Assembly: GCA_905250025.1 (NCBI GenBank)
Contig: CAJNOJ010000045.1
Coordinates: forward strand, 1 to 64,000
From: Adineta ricciae
Taxonomy: Eukaryota; Rotifera; Eurotatoria; Adinetida; Adinetidae
Length of the DNA: 64,000 nucleotides
Direction of reading: 5' to 3'
Shown here: positions 21,701 to 34,725 of the stretch, piece by piece
Layout: every line of letters starts with the position of its first letter
Numbering within the stretch: the first letter of the stretch is position 1
The notes under the pieces: generated by a model
Database searches by the model: none
What the model was told of the DNA's origin: nothing
Seen by the model: the letters and a program-made list of their open reading frames with translations, nothing else
Program-made: the position numbers and the translations under genes

Positions 21701-24700
21701 GCGACATTAGCATCAGTTGTTCATTGTTACTACGAACTGTACGGTAAACGTTGTGCTGCTGATCTAGTCAGTGCGTTTTCCAAATTATTCACACTTTTTC
21801 TTCAATATTATCGAGGATTTACTCTTGGCATTGAAGGTAATCTTATACTGGATAATTCTTTATTCTCTTATCTTCCATTTAAGATGTTCTTCTGCTTCCA
21901 CCTGGTGTCGCGTATCGACGTCGCGTTATTAACGATTGTCGAGCCCAAGCAGGTCGTAATGCCTTGCAGAAAACGTTTACCTTACCGGAAAATTCTGACG
22001 AAGAAGTACTGATGAATGAATATGCCAAAGCTTTCTGTTCAAAAACATTCGATGAACGTACTTCGAAAGAAATGGATATGAATTATAAAACATCGATCGA
22101 TGAATTTCAAAATCAAATCATAAAACAATGCATGTCGAATTTATTCAAACAATTTCCTGATAATAATTTACAATTCTTAATTCAATCTGGCGCCAAAGGT
22201 ACGACAAGATTCATCGAATTTTAACGAAATTGAAAATTTTCTTTTCAAAGGTTCGTCTGTCAACGCTATGCAAATGTCGTGTTTGCTTGGTCAACAAGAA
22301 TTAGAAGGAAAACGACCACCGATGATGCCGAGTGGTCGCACACTTCCATCATTTCGTCCATATGAATATTCACCTCGATCCGGTGGTTTCGTCGACGGTA
22401 GTTTCTTGAGTGGTATTCGTCCACAAGAATATTTCTTTCACTGTATGGCTGGCCGTGAAGTAAGAAAGCATTGTCCGTCATCGAAATTCTTCTCAATGCA
22501 TGCATTCTTAGGGTTTGATTGATACTGCGGTGAAAACTGCTCGTACTGGTTATCTACAACGTTGTTTAATGAAACATTTGGAAGGTTTAGTTGTTAATTA
22601 TGACTTAACTGTTCGTGATAGTGATGGTAGTGTTGTTCAATTTCAATACGGTGAAGATGGTCTAGCTGTGGATAAATGTACGTATTTGAAAGAAGCATAT
22701 TATCCATTTCTGGTTGCGAATCAATCATCAGTGTTACGTGAAAACGAATATTCACGTATTGTTGACATGTGCGGTTCGACGAAAGAACGGCCGATTATAA
22801 AAAATTTGAAGAAAATCCGTGCTTGGCGAAAGAAAACACGCGAATTAGCTGATGATGAAAACAGTTTCAATGATGCGATAAGATTAAAGATAAGCGATGA
22901 AACGAAAATCCGTATGACGCCATTTATCAACTATTCACGATTCTTCGACTTACACACATTGACAAATTCGTTGAAAAGTAAAGATATCAATGAAGCACGG
23001 TCGATTATGGTACAAACATGGAGAGATTTATCGAATGATAAACGCGAACAGTACAATCACGGCGTGGTAAAATTCTACTCACCAGTCACGCAAAATTACC
23101 TTCCAGCATCAAATCTGGGTGCCATTACTGAGCGGTTAGACGATCTAATTCGAAATTATATGAGTGCACATGGTAAATTGGATGAAACGAAAATGAAAAA
23201 GAAAGCATTTGAGAAAATGATGCACTTTAAATCACTAAAATCATGCATTGATCCAGGTGAAAGTGTTGGAATTTTGGCGGCACAATCGATAGGAGAACCC
23301 AGTACGCAAATGACATTGAACAGTAAGTAGAGATTAGATTTACGACAAGAAAAGCAAGTTCTCTGTGTTTAGCATTTCACTTCGCTGGTCGTGGTGATAT
23401 GAACGTCACTTTGGGTGTTCCTCGTCTTCGAGAATTACTCATGGTTGCATCGATAAATGTTAAAACTCCAACCATGGAAGTACCTATTCTTCAAAGTTCA
23501 TCAGCATTACGTAAAGCGAAACGTTTGCAACGTCGTTGGTCACGTTTATTATTTTCTCAGGTGTTAACCGATTTAAGTATTCAAGAAAAATTGACATTAA
23601 AATTGAACGATCACAAACGTACTTATACAATTCAATTTCAATTCGATGAAAAATACAGTCGAAAACAATTAGCAGAAATCATGCGCTCCTTCGAAACGTA
23701 TTTCATTCCACGTTTATGTCGCGCTATCAATAAGAAACGAAAAGAACTAACCACGAGTGGACTATTAAGATCGGCACATATTCGTGATAAGGTGACGATC
23801 AATGATGGAAACGAAAAAGAGGATGGTCAAGAAACAGCAGAAAAGGAAAACGATGATGACGACGATGACGATGATGATGAACAAGGCAATGGAGAAGCAA
23901 ATGTCGCCAAGGAAAAAGCGAAGAGAAACGACGAGCAGGAATATGATGACGACGAAGAAGGAAAAGACAATGAAAGTGGTGACGATGAAGAACGTATGCA
24001 AGATGATAATGAACAAGTCGAAGGATCGAAAATTACAATCAAAGAAGATCTTATCGATGATGACGATGCTGCTGACGATGGACAAGGTAAATAGTTTGGT
24101 TTTCATGTACAATGAGCTCTCTCTTCTGTTTAGCATTGGATACGATCAAAGAAGAAATGAAAAATGAAGATGAGCAAGAAGTACCGGGTAATCATGACGA
24201 TGATAATGACGATGGTGAACCTCCGAGCAAAAAAGCGAGAAAACTTCATGATAAAAGTGCTTCTCTTGAAAATTCGACTTACAATGAACGATTTGGTGTA
24301 TGTTGTATTCGATTTTCTCAAAATAGAACTTTTAATTCTCTTCTTTGTAGAATGTTTGCAAACATGCGGAGTATATTCATGAATACACAGCTGATCTTGA
24401 TCATAATTTATGGTGTCGGTTGACGATGATCTTCTCTGCAACTCAACCTCGTATCGATCTCGAATCTATTATTCGTTACGAAGCATCGCGAACAACAATC
24501 ACATCGATAGTTGGTATTCAGAATTGTTTTATCAACGAAAACAAAGAAAATCGTGGCAAAACGAAAGATAATTCAGCTTCACCGGAATACATCCTATCTA
24601 CCGAAGGTGAGAATATCAATGCACTAATGACGTATTACCAAGTCTTCGATCTGCGTCGTATCTATACGAATAACATCCATCGTATGGCGCAAATCTTTGG

Positions 24701-25083
24701 CATTGAAGCAGCAAATCGAACATTGATTCGAGAAATCAATCGCGTGTTCGGTGCTTATGGTATCGAAGTTGACTATCGTCATTTGTCGTTATTAGCTGAT
24801 TATATGACATATGAAGGTGTTTATAAGCCATGTAATCGTCTCGGTTTGAGAACAAATGCTAGTCCGTTACAGAAGATCACGTTTGAAACATCAACAACTT
24901 ATTTACGAGAAGCTTTGTTACACGGTGAGTTTGGAAGATTCTGTAATGCAACGGATGCGAATGTTTGATTTTGTTTCAGGTGAACATGAAGAGATGAAAT
25001 CGCCATCGTCTCGTTTAGTTACAGGACGTATGGTTCGGTGTGGTACAGGTGCTTTTGATATTCTTACAAAATTATCTTCATAA
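18796..25083 (+). CDS. POLR1A: DNA-directed RNA polymerase I largest subunit (RPA190)
   Basis: Many exons split by introns of about 50-60 nt. The N-terminus ([20 protein letters not shown] ... [18 protein letters not shown]) is the clamp zinc site of Pol I, followed by a second Cys cluster ([13 protein letters not shown], then FCPNCN). Core landmarks are [19 protein letters not shown], then the catalytic [12 protein letters not shown] at about 20993 with its three Mg-binding Asp. After these come [12 protein letters not shown], the bridge-helix region [19 protein letters not shown] (completed across a join) and [20 protein letters not shown]. The end ([19 protein letters not shown]) is the Pol I-type C-terminus; there is no heptad CTD as in Pol II. 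A long Asp/Glu-rich insertion lies at about 23790-24240, in the jaw region where Pol I largest subunits carry acidic loops. Function: nucleolar transcription of the 45S-type rRNA precursor. Confidence 0.95.
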
Positions 25084-26252
25084 GAAAAATAATTTCTTGT
25101 TGTTTTCGTTTTTTTTTTCTAGTACTGTTTGTTTTCTTTTGTTCAGCAAAAGATATTGTTATGGTGATTTTGTTCGGTTTTTAGATCACTCGTTCTTTGC
25201 TCTCCTGTAGTAAGACCAACGATTGATCTAGATGATGAATAAACTAAATCTTAAGTTTAAAAAAAAGTTAAACTCACGAGTTTTCCATCGAACATTTGAT
25301 GAACTAAGTATCTCATATGTTTCCAATATCAGAAATTAAACTTAATACATGTAAAACATCGATGGCTCACTTATGTATACACTTTTGAACAATCACATAC
25401 GATCTGTAACGAAATGTCGACTCGATTGTTAGATTTTTCGAAAAAAGCGTACTTTGTGTCTGTGATTGGTACATATAGGTCCAATCCATGAACGAAACAT
25501 TGTCTGCCTGCGTCAATATTTATTTATCATTGCACTTGGAAAATTCCAACATCGAGATATATGAAGCTGTGAGTTACATAAAAAACGAAGCACATTTTCT
25601 ATCTTTTAATTGAAGCGATAAACCTGAATTACGCAATAATGTCTGGAGATGCTTTATCACAGGTCATGGTGTTCGAGATCTTTTTCCATCTAGATCATTG
25701 TACGAGGATTCATTACTAAAAAACAGGCCCGATCGGTACTTTAGATTAGGTGATTAAGTCTACCGGAAATCTACTTCCGAATCAAACATTTTCTATCAAA
25801 TCTTACGAGAATCTAATAGAAAATCGTAACTCCTGGACTCTTGTATCAGAACATATCACATTTTTCTTTGAAAATCTTTTACACATGTGATTTTCAGACC
25901 ATATAACTTTTGGTGAAGTATTTCATCGATACCTCATCATCTAATAAATTCTTTTAGTACGGTTGAACACAAAAAATCTTGCAGATTTTGTCTCTGATCG
26001 TGTCGAATCACAAACGATTCCCACAACACCTCACTATCCCAGTTGTTTAGTTATGCAATTCACACACACACATTACTAATAAAATCCTCGCAATGACATC
26101 ATACATCAGTGCACTGAGACTTCCTTAATGGGAATTCAATGTTTATGTATATATAAACACATCCATTCACGTATACTAACATGAGAATACGTACTGATTT
26201 GCTTATTACTTTTCTACTTTCAGAACTCGATCGCCGACACAGTTGTACGACT
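25084..26252. other. Intergenic with probable 5' UTR intron of the RING gene
   Basis: About 1.1 kb, AT-rich, with no coding signal. A splice acceptor (tactttcag) ends at about 26222, just before the RING gene, so a 5' non-coding exon probably lies in this stretch. AATAAA-like sequence near 25237 could serve POLR1A. Confidence 0.4.
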
Positions 26253-26534
26253 ATGGAAGGATCGACTGGCAGTAATAAGACACCCTCAAGTACAACATCT
26301 AATGCTAACCACACCGAATCTCAACCATCGCAAGCTAGTGCGAGCAACGAGCCAGCAAGCAAATCACAAGTATCTGCAAATGCTACTCTATGTGTGGTGT
26401 GCTCTCTTCGACCGCGAGCACTTGCACTTGTACCCTGCGGTCATTTTTCTGTTTGTGTACCATGTGGACATGGCGTTCAAACTTGTCCAGTATGTGGAAA
26501 AGCTGTAAAGGGGTTATTAAGGGTGTTCGATTAA
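26253..26534 (+). CDS. Small RING-finger protein
   Basis: About 93 aa starting MEGSTGSNK. An in-frame ATG exists at 26181, but a polypyrimidine acceptor ends between the two, so the downstream ATG is preferred. Residues 1-45 are a Ser/Thr/Asn-rich disordered leader. The rest is a C3HC4 RING: CVVCSLRPRALALVPCGH, FSVCVPC, then CPVC and a hydrophobic tail GLLRVFD. This RING type, with the tail closing the fold, occurs at the C-terminus of IAP and neuralized-like E3 ligases, so E2 binding is expected. There is no substrate-binding domain. The convergent neighbour at 26818 is an IAP that also ends in a RING, but the two RINGs are clearly different in sequence. Confidence 0.75.
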   Translation: MEGSTGSNKTPSSTTSNANHTESQPSQASASNEPASKSQVSANATLCVVCSLRPRALALVPCGHFSVCVPCGHGVQTCPVCGKAVKGLLRVFD

Positions 26535-26817
26535 ATGTACATTTTTTAGAATTCTCAGCACATGACAGATCATAAAATGAAAATGTTAAATATAGGACTA
26601 GTACAAACATTAACTGCCTGCCTTTCGAAGAAAAAAAACAGATATTAGTTGTAAGCTCTATGTAACTTGATGATGAGTTAGTAACGATCGTTGACTGTTA
26701 GCCAATCTTGATTAAATTGTTTCCATTTGAGGAATTTTACTTCAGCGAAGCGTCCGTCATCGGACATAAGTAGGAACTATCGTCCCACTAATTGCGGTCT
26801 CGGCAACAATCACATTG

Positions 26818-28971
26818 TCAGCTGTATATGATGACAAACTTGTCAACTTCTGTTTCGCATGTTGGGCAAAATCTTTTGGTTTGGCCGCATTTCTTGCATA
26901 AACAAAAATGACGACACGGTAATGCCATTAATTGTTTGTTTTCATCTATACACCACGGACATGTATCGGATGCTAAAACGATAAAGGAAACGTCTTTGGT
27001 TTCAGCGCAAATTGAAGAATACTTACCTTGGCCTTTCGGATTTCGCAGACCGTTGTCGTTCATTTGTAGAATATATCGACAGTCTATGACTGAATGATTT
27101 TTTTTAAGGCTTTCGACAGAGCTAGCATTTGGAATGCCAAGGCGCAAGTGTAATTTGCAGTGAAAACAATGAAGGAATTTCTTGTTTTTATTCAAGTAAA
27201 TACCAGAGTAGGCCAAATCATTGGCGACGTTCGATGCATAAGCCGGTGAGTTTTCGAAAGACTTGATTCTGTCAGAAATTTGGGACATCGGTTTGTGTTG
27301 CGCTTTGACGAGACCTCTGTACGGTTGTCGATCTGCATTTTCGATGTCTTCATCAGTAAAGAGCTGTTCGGTTGTGATCATTGGTATCGAACTTGGAGGA
27401 AATGGATTTGTTGAGAGGACGAATAGGCATAAAGGCGACAAATGTTTATGAATCGATAATGGATCATCATCGACGTCCCATGGTCGATATCGCATGTGAC
27501 AATGTGGGCATTCATAATGATCGTTGTACGGTATCAAACCTGATTTGGTGAGACGAGATCGAGATACAGTAGAATCTTGCAGAGCTTGCAATGATGTTTC
27601 TCGCTGAATAGTTATTGCTTCGTCTTCGACAAAAGTCTGACCCATAGCTACAAACGAAAACATCGAAGATTATTTTCGTTTCGTTAGCAAGTATCAGTCT
27701 TACCTCGACGAGTCTGTTGATAATGCTCAAGCTCACGTTGAATGTCTACATGATATAATTTGTCCGTCGGATCAGTCAATGATTTTGTTCGATGATCTTG
27801 TCTTACCTTTATCCGACAGTGTTGACTCATCGTTGTTTGAAATTCGTAGACTGCCATAGATTATTTGCATGATTTCATTTGGAATAACACAAACATCTCC
27901 TTTTTCAAGCAATTGTGCTTGTTTTTCATGAATTATGCATGCGGAGTATAGGTCTCCATTATTAACGAAAGTATCTTCTAAAAATCGGAAATAAATAAAT
28001 ATTTACTTAAAAAATTGTTCAGTACGTTTCAAGCGCCATTGATTTTCAAAGCAATGTCTAATGGTAGCATCTTGAAATATATTCTGTAGAGACGAATTTT
28101 GAGATTTGATTAGATCGAGACTATCAGCGACTGATTGTATGATTGTTTGTTCGTCCAACTTCTGCGCATCAGGCCGAGCTTGCGCATTTTCTAAATGAAT
28201 CATTTCATTTTAGTCACAAGAAATTAAAATGGAGCAAACTTGATTGGGAAATGAATGACCGACGAAGTTTTTGATACAACGCTTCACCACACAATTGTCG
28301 AGCGTACTTACAGTACGGAAACGATCGAATGTGTTCAGCCATCGGATGCTCTTTAACATTGCATTGTTCCAATGAGCCATTGCAATGAAAACACGTAACC
28401 TCGAGTCCATTAAGAAAGAATCCCGCATCAACAAACGCCTCCTTTAATACCGAGTTTGCATGAGACCAATTGGCAAACGATACGAGACGCTTTTCACGAT
28501 CAATGTAACCCATATGATGCGAAAAAGATTGAATATGGAGCACAGACCTCACAAAAGGACACGTTGGAGAACGAATTCGGTGAACCTTGCACGGATCATC
28601 CAATTCGACATTCCATCTTTCACAAAACAGATTGCAGTAAATGCAGATAACACGATCATTGTTATCGCAACTGAACAGCCCAGCTTGAATGAGTCGAGCA
28701 AGGAATTTCAGGTCTTGATTCCAGTGGGAAAATGATCGAGCACGAATTTGTTGGGTGATGATTACTTCCTTTAACATATGTTTCCCTTCAGTTTTCTGTC
28801 GTTTAACTGAACCTTCTAAACCAGAAGAAAGTAAACACATTCATTACGTTTGCAATTCTTACGCGATTGAACATAAGCTGTTGACAACACTGGTGACGCA
28901 TTCAATCCATACACTCGTTCAGATGTGGCAAACTCACCTTGATTAGAGTGTACTGGGGTATCTTTACTCAT
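26818..28971 (-). CDS. Inhibitor-of-apoptosis protein with multiple BIR domains and a RING
   Basis: Starts at the ATG at 28971 (MSKDTPVHSNQ, a short first exon) and has several exons. BIR1: SFSHWNQDLKFLARLIQAGLF with CIYC...W...H...C. BIR2: FANWSHANSVLKEAFVDAGFF with CFHC...H...C. After a central segment (IIQSVADSLDLIKSQN), possibly UBA-like, comes BIR3: CPHC...W..DDDP...H...C. BIR4 (CFHC then H and C after a longer loop) is degenerate. The C-terminus is a RING (CPWCIDENKQLMALPCRHFCLC ... CPTC) ending VDKFVIIYS. The zinc ligands are intact in BIR1-3. Family roles are caspase inhibition and E3 ubiquitin ligase activity in the cytosol. Three BIRs is the usual metazoan maximum, so the fourth is unusual. 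Confidence 0.87.
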
Positions 28972-30087
28972 AACTTGTTAACTATTGACTCGTATTTTAC
29001 GCAAAAATATTTATAAAATCTAAAATTACGAGCAAAAAATTGCACCGTACTTCTTGACTGATGACTCATTCGGAAGTAGTATGAGTACGATGCAAAACAC
29101 CGCATGTGCACTTTCACATCCACCAGATAAAGCTGGTCATGTAAAACTTAACCCATCGAGATGTTGTTTCAATGTTCTTTCTATATGCGCAAAAAAATGT
29201 CAATCGCATTACTAGTCGACGATCGACGCGTGGCAACAAAACTGAGACTAAACAAAACAGATAAAATATTGAGAAAGAAAAAAGAGAAGGGGAAAAAAAC
29301 AATCTCATTCCTTTCGTTCGTCGTTCCGCGAAACAAGAAAGTACCCGACATAACATGTGCTCCGTTAAGCAAGTTTACGATGTACACCAATGCTTTTTTC
29401 TTCTCTTTCGATAACAAGTCATATGTGGTCTATTTTTTTTATGAAGATCAGGTAATAGTTCGTTTGGTACTTGAAAGATGAAAATGATCGTCTGGAAGCA
29501 ATGATTAATACTCTTTGATCGATGGTCACGTGTCACAACGCAAAACTCAACTAAAAACCATGACTCATTCATTGTTGAAATTCTTCTCTACAACGTGTTT
29601 GTTACAGCAGTAATTGTTAACATGTCAATGACAACGTCAATTAACCTGTACATATCTTTTCGCTTTTGTGCCTTAGTTATTCATAGGACAATAACTATCA
29701 GTGGTTTAGCGTCGTTATTTTGTTACCGATACAGTTGATCTCGTCGAAAAGGATTAGTAGTAGTTTCTCCCTTGCGCTCTCTCTCTCTTCTCTCATTGAA
29801 AATGTCGATGTAATAAGAAGAGAAAACGTGTGCACAGATGTATGAGGAGGTGTGAGTGCATACACATATCGTAGGCGCACGATGAGTAGCATCATCTCTG
29901 CGCCCTTTTCTCTCTTTCTTCTTTGTCTTTATCTCTTCTCGTCATCGGAAGGATCATTCATTTGACATAATTTTGCATTGAACACGCACGTTAAGACATT
30001 GACACATAACAATTCAATCACTCAACAAGTGATGGTCAGTTAGTCAAGAGTAGAACGGAAAGAGCAAATATGAGATGATCAAAGCTT
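28972..30087. promoter_or_regulatory. Divergent intergenic region between the IAP and lectin-like genes
   Basis: About 1.1 kb between two start codons pointing apart. It contains AT-rich sequence and a CT-rich stretch (about 29765-29945) just upstream of the plus-strand gene. Short open frames on both strands at 29161-29481 overlap each other and look random. Confidence 0.4.
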
Positions 30088-32216
30088 ATGGCTCGATATC
30101 TCTTCTTCATATTGAGCATTGCTTTATGCAATGTTGTCAATGCCAAATGTAAGTTCTGTTGTTTCATACGGCTCATTGTCCTAACTCTTCGTATGTAGAT
30201 TTCGAATATGAATTGCCCAATCGAACAGTAACAATTTGCCCAACCAATTCACTGATCTCAATCGAATGTCCACAAGCATCCGAGTATCAAACATGGCAAT
30301 CGAATCTTCCACCATTTCTCATCTCAATTGACTATATTCGCTCATTTCCGTCTCGTCTTGGTCTCGATGCAAGCTCATGTCAACCAGATCCATCCAACGC
30401 GTGCCACAATTACGATCTACGTTATATAAATACATTATGCAATGGTAAATCTTACTGTCCAGACATTCCAGCATATCAAATACGTGATCGAAGTTCATGT
30501 GCATTCAAAGCCGTCACTGAAATTGGCTATCATTGTGTGCCGACATGGAATTTGCGCGATATTCAAACGAAATGTGACATCTGTAAGAATGGTTCTTTGA
30601 CCAACGACTACGGTTTTATTTACTCGCGGAACTATCCTTTGCAAACGCTTCGTATACCCTGTTTTACAACGATTTATGCTCGACCCTATCATAAAACAGT
30701 GCTCTACTTCGTGACAGGACAACTGAATTTTGATGAGATTAGAATTGAAAGTGTTTCATCGGAAGGTATTACCATTCTGAATATCACCTTGAACGGAAAT
30801 CAAACAGCACACCGAGTAGCTGAGTCGACCTATGAACTGAAGATTACCTTTCTTCCCGGACAAATCTATTCACCACATCTAACCAATTACCTACTCTACT
30901 TCTATACCATTCCTTATTGTTCATATGTTGTTCCATGTCCACCCATTCCTTCAATACCAACAACAACGTCCATACCACCGATGACAGCCGCAACGAACCG
31001 CACACGAATCCAGTCAGTAGGATGGACACGAATAACAAGTGAATAGAGACATTTCTTACACTCAACGTGCTCATCTGTTTGTTTTAGATATGTGGATTGT
31101 GATTCCAATAATTCTAGCTTATGTTCTACTTTTACTACTTGTCATCGTCTTAGCTCTTCTATTTCAGTAAGTCACTATTCACATTACAGATGCTAATCAA
31201 ATAAGTATTGCCATTTCAGACGTCGTCGTAAACAACGAAAAGCGTTGGATAGCCTCAATAGCAAAACGACAACATCACGTTATTTAGATACAAGTGGCAC
31301 ATCAAGTCGTGCTCAACTCGTCACACCTTTACCACCGCCAAGTGGCACTGGTATGAGTACATATCGTCGTTCAACGCTCACCCGAAGCACAAACCATCCA
31401 ATTTATAATTCTTCGTTTGCACAAAACATGGAACGATACCACCGAGAAAGTCGAAGTGATTTCGATCTGCATCACAATTCAATGTATGGAACCGATTACA
31501 GCCATCATTCTTCAATGCCGTATCGAAGTCGAACTCCTATAGTAAATCAGAGTTATCGTCCATACGGTACAATTGATTATTCGGGAAGGAATTACAATGC
31601 TAACCAACATCGTCGTCGTTCACTACCAAAATCATTTTCTGATTGTGATTTATGTAAACGACATGTTTTTACTCAAGAATACCAGCACTACTATGATGAA
31701 GATGACAATTGGCGATTAGAAAACTCCATTGAACGTCGTGCCGAACCACGACCCTATCGAGAGAAGCTTAAAGAACGTTTCCGTGAACGTTTAACTGTCC
31801 GTCATATTCCTGATTCCGATGTCCTGCCAAGTTCATCTGTCGAATATTCAACTATTCTACCACGTCATCAACGAATTTTGAGTGAATCCGCTCGAGGAGT
31901 TCAACATTTACCATTTGAATACATTCCTAATGACAATTCGAAAAATGTCCGTACAGTTGAATATAAACGCAACTCAAATCAAGAACATGTCGCCATTGGG
32001 AATAATCAACATCGCGGCTTGAACGATGAAAGTGGTACATCAAATTTTACCGTGAAATTCTACGAACGTGACGATGATGATGATGAGCTGAATACTCGAC
32101 TCGATCGTTGTTTACACGAAACACGCGAAGTTCAAGAAATGTCAATGAGAATGAGTGAACAACAAAGCTTCGATCGCCACCAACAAAAACGTTTCTACGG
32201 AAATGCTGAAATCTAA
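30088..32216 (+). CDS. Single-pass membrane protein with SUEL-type lectin-like ectodomain
   Basis: Four exons (30088-30148, 30199-31038, 31088-31166, 31220-32216) total 1977 nt, or 658 aa. The first exon encodes a signal peptide (MARYLFFILSIALCNVVNA). The ectodomain has the cysteine pattern of galactose/rhamnose-binding SUEL lectins (VTICPTNSLISIECPQAS ... TLCNGKSYC ... GYHC). A second Cys-poor domain of about 100 aa follows, then a Thr/Pro-rich stalk. Exon 3 is almost exactly the transmembrane helix (MWIVIPIILAYVLLLLLVIV). The ~330-residue cytoplasmic tail is rich in Arg, Tyr, Ser and His, with no enzyme motif. It is possibly a surface receptor related in plan to EVA-1/latrophilin-type lectin proteins, but no orthologue is recognised. 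Confidence 0.75.
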
Positions 32217-32445
32217 TTCTGTGTGTGTATGTTTTTCTCTTTGAAGAAATACAAAGATTAGTTTATTGATTTTTGTAAATGTCTTCGTTCTTTTCTTTTT
32301 CAAATGTAACTATCAGACAAGGACCTTGAATTTTAATGATCAACATTGACACTTCTATATTCATATCTATATATGAACCTTGTCTTGTTCTTTCGTTTGT
32401 CATTTTAGTTCTCTAAGTCTGCATGTTATTTATTTTGTTCTCATA

Positions 32446-34606
32446 TCAAAAAAGATATTGCACAACACGATTCGTCGCTGATATTACATGAGGAACACGC
32501 GCTACAGGCCCAAATGTCGGTCGATTGAATTGTTCGCGTGTTGAGTCATGAACATTGTTATCGTACGGACCGAGATGATTGAGTGAAACATCAGAACCAA
32601 ACGAACCCTAGAAGAAGAAAAATCGAAAGCTAAAGTGAAAACTTTCAGATTGTCATACTCGGGCAAGGCCAGGTGTTTGAACGGCAACAGATTTCTTTGC
32701 TGTACGTCGAACGATATCACGCTCACGAGCGGGATAAACTTGTTGTTGCATTTTATCGAAATTTGTTAATAAAATGGCATCACGGCGTGGAACAAAACCG
32801 ATATCACCGAGGGCGTACGAAAGATTATCACGACGTTTACCTGCCTCTCTACAAACAACACTCGGATTCATTTAGCGAAAGACCTTCATCGATTTCATTA
32901 CCGAACGTTCAAGGTCGTGCGTTTATTCTCGAGGTCACTTGACTGTGGTTCAATTTCTTCCAAGTCGACTTCATTTTCCGTGCTAGTCAGAATCTCGTGT
33001 AGTTGTTTGAAAAGATTACCCGTCTTTTCAGAAGCAATCAAGTCTCTTGATCGATCAGCGGTGAAACCTGATGCTTTTTCTTCGTCTCTGATCTAAACAA
33101 ATAAATCGATCGCGTAAAGATCAATCTTACATTGAACTTTATGTCATGTTCTGTAAAAGAAACACTAACCTTAAGTGATTCGGTAATCAATCCAACTGCG
33201 CGTCGTAGATTAGCGAGAATGATGGTTTTGTCTTTGCTTTTCTTGGCGATCGCTTCATCTAACTCGTTCAATTGTTCAGTGTATGACTTATTTTCCTGTC
33301 GAAGGTTCGGATAGGTTTTTCTAGAAACGACTTTTTTCAAAGAAATCATGTTGATATGTTCAAATCAATTACTCGTTATTAAATATTAATGAGCGTAACT
33401 CGCTCATACGTCGTTCGGCGACGTCCATTTGTGCGACTTGTTCTTGTTTCTGTACAATAATCTGCTCTTGATTTGTCAACATATTCGCCAGCAATTGAAT
33501 GATCTTAATGTGATGAATAAAACATTATCGTTCAACAGCAATCATCTCCTTACTTCAGCGGATGTCGCGTGTTGAAACGCATGTTGTTGTTCTTTGTTTC
33601 TCAATGCTTGAATACTCATTTCCAGTTGATTATTCTTCGAAGCACAAGAAGATGAACGGATTCCGTTGGAGAAAGTTTCCTTACTGCATCGAACATATGC
33701 TCATTTTCATGTTCTACACGTGTAGTAATGTCTTCCATGTCATCGACTGTTTGTTCGATTCGAGCATTTTCATTGATTGTTCGTTTGGTTGTTTCCGCCA
33801 TTTGTTTATTTGATGCACGACGAAATTCCGCAGCAACATGATTCATTTTTTGAATCATATCTCGTTTCATTCTAGTTTACCCAGAAAAACTCACAAATCA
33901 TTTCATCGTGAGGCTCTTACCGGTCACGATCGACTTGATCTTTTGTTACGATACATTCTAATTTCCGTACATGATCTTCTTCTTTGAATTTAAACGTGTC
34001 CTTTTGTTGTTGTCGACGTGCTAAGTAACTATCCTGCTTCGCTCGAAACATTTCCAAATCGGCTACTTGATTTCCTGAGAAAGAATGATGGTCAAGTGAG
34101 ATGCTTAGATGAAGAAGTGATACAGACTTAATTCGCCATTTTCCACTTCGAAACGTTCGCGTAAATCGTTGATTTCATTCTTCAGATCGTTTAATTGTTT
34201 CTGTAAAAGATCTTTCTCCAGTTCTTTCGCTTGTCCCAGTCCGACAAGGCGATCTTTCAAATCGGCGATTTCTTCTTCTTTGAGTTCAACTTGTTTCTTC
34301 GCGTATTTAAGCATTTCGAAATCTTGTTCTAATGTTTTCACTTGATCCAATTCTGTTTGTTGACGAAGTCTCAATTCATCACATCGTTGTTGATAACTAG
34401 AAGACGAAAGTGACGGATGAAAATAGAATTTGATCTTCTTCGAAATGAAAAATTTACCGTTCATATTGTCGTTCCAATAATTCGATTTGTTTCGTATAAA
34501 ATCGCTTGTCATTTTCACTTAACTTCGGTTCGGGAACGTATTCCGGAACGGCTGGTGCTTTCTTCTTCTTTCCTTTACCTTTGTCTTTACCTTTTTTGCC
34601 AGGCAT
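32446..34606 (-). CDS. CFAP157-like ciliary coiled-coil protein, copy 1
   Basis: Starts at the ATG at 34606 with a Lys-rich head (MPGKKGKDKGKGKKKK), then FYTKQIELLERQYERY, matching the head of CFAP157 (MAPKK... FYHIQIRDLEDRL). Almost the whole protein is coiled coil. The best conserved block is KMNHVAAEFRRASNKQMAET, the DUF4515 signature shared by CFAP157 and BBOF1. The C-terminal exon ends in a Pro/Asn-rich tail (FGPVARVPHVISATN). Several introns of about 50-65 nt interrupt it. Family members act at ciliary basal bodies or axonemes, which suits an animal with a ciliated corona. A paralogue follows in tandem on the same strand, 120 bp away. BBOF1 is the alternative name. Confidence 0.7.
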
Positions 34607-34725
34607 TGTTCAGTATCTAAAATAAAGTCTACATAAGTTGCATTTTCCTTAGATTAAAACGATGAAGTAGAAATATTTATTAGTCAAAAGAAAAATAAAG
34701 CAAAAGAATGGTATTGCACAAGAAC

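Noticed and set aside
23765-24441. Several open frames opposite or beside the POLR1A acidic region
   Set aside because: They arise from GAT/GAA repeats read in other frames; the POLR1A frame is continuous and conserved on both sides.
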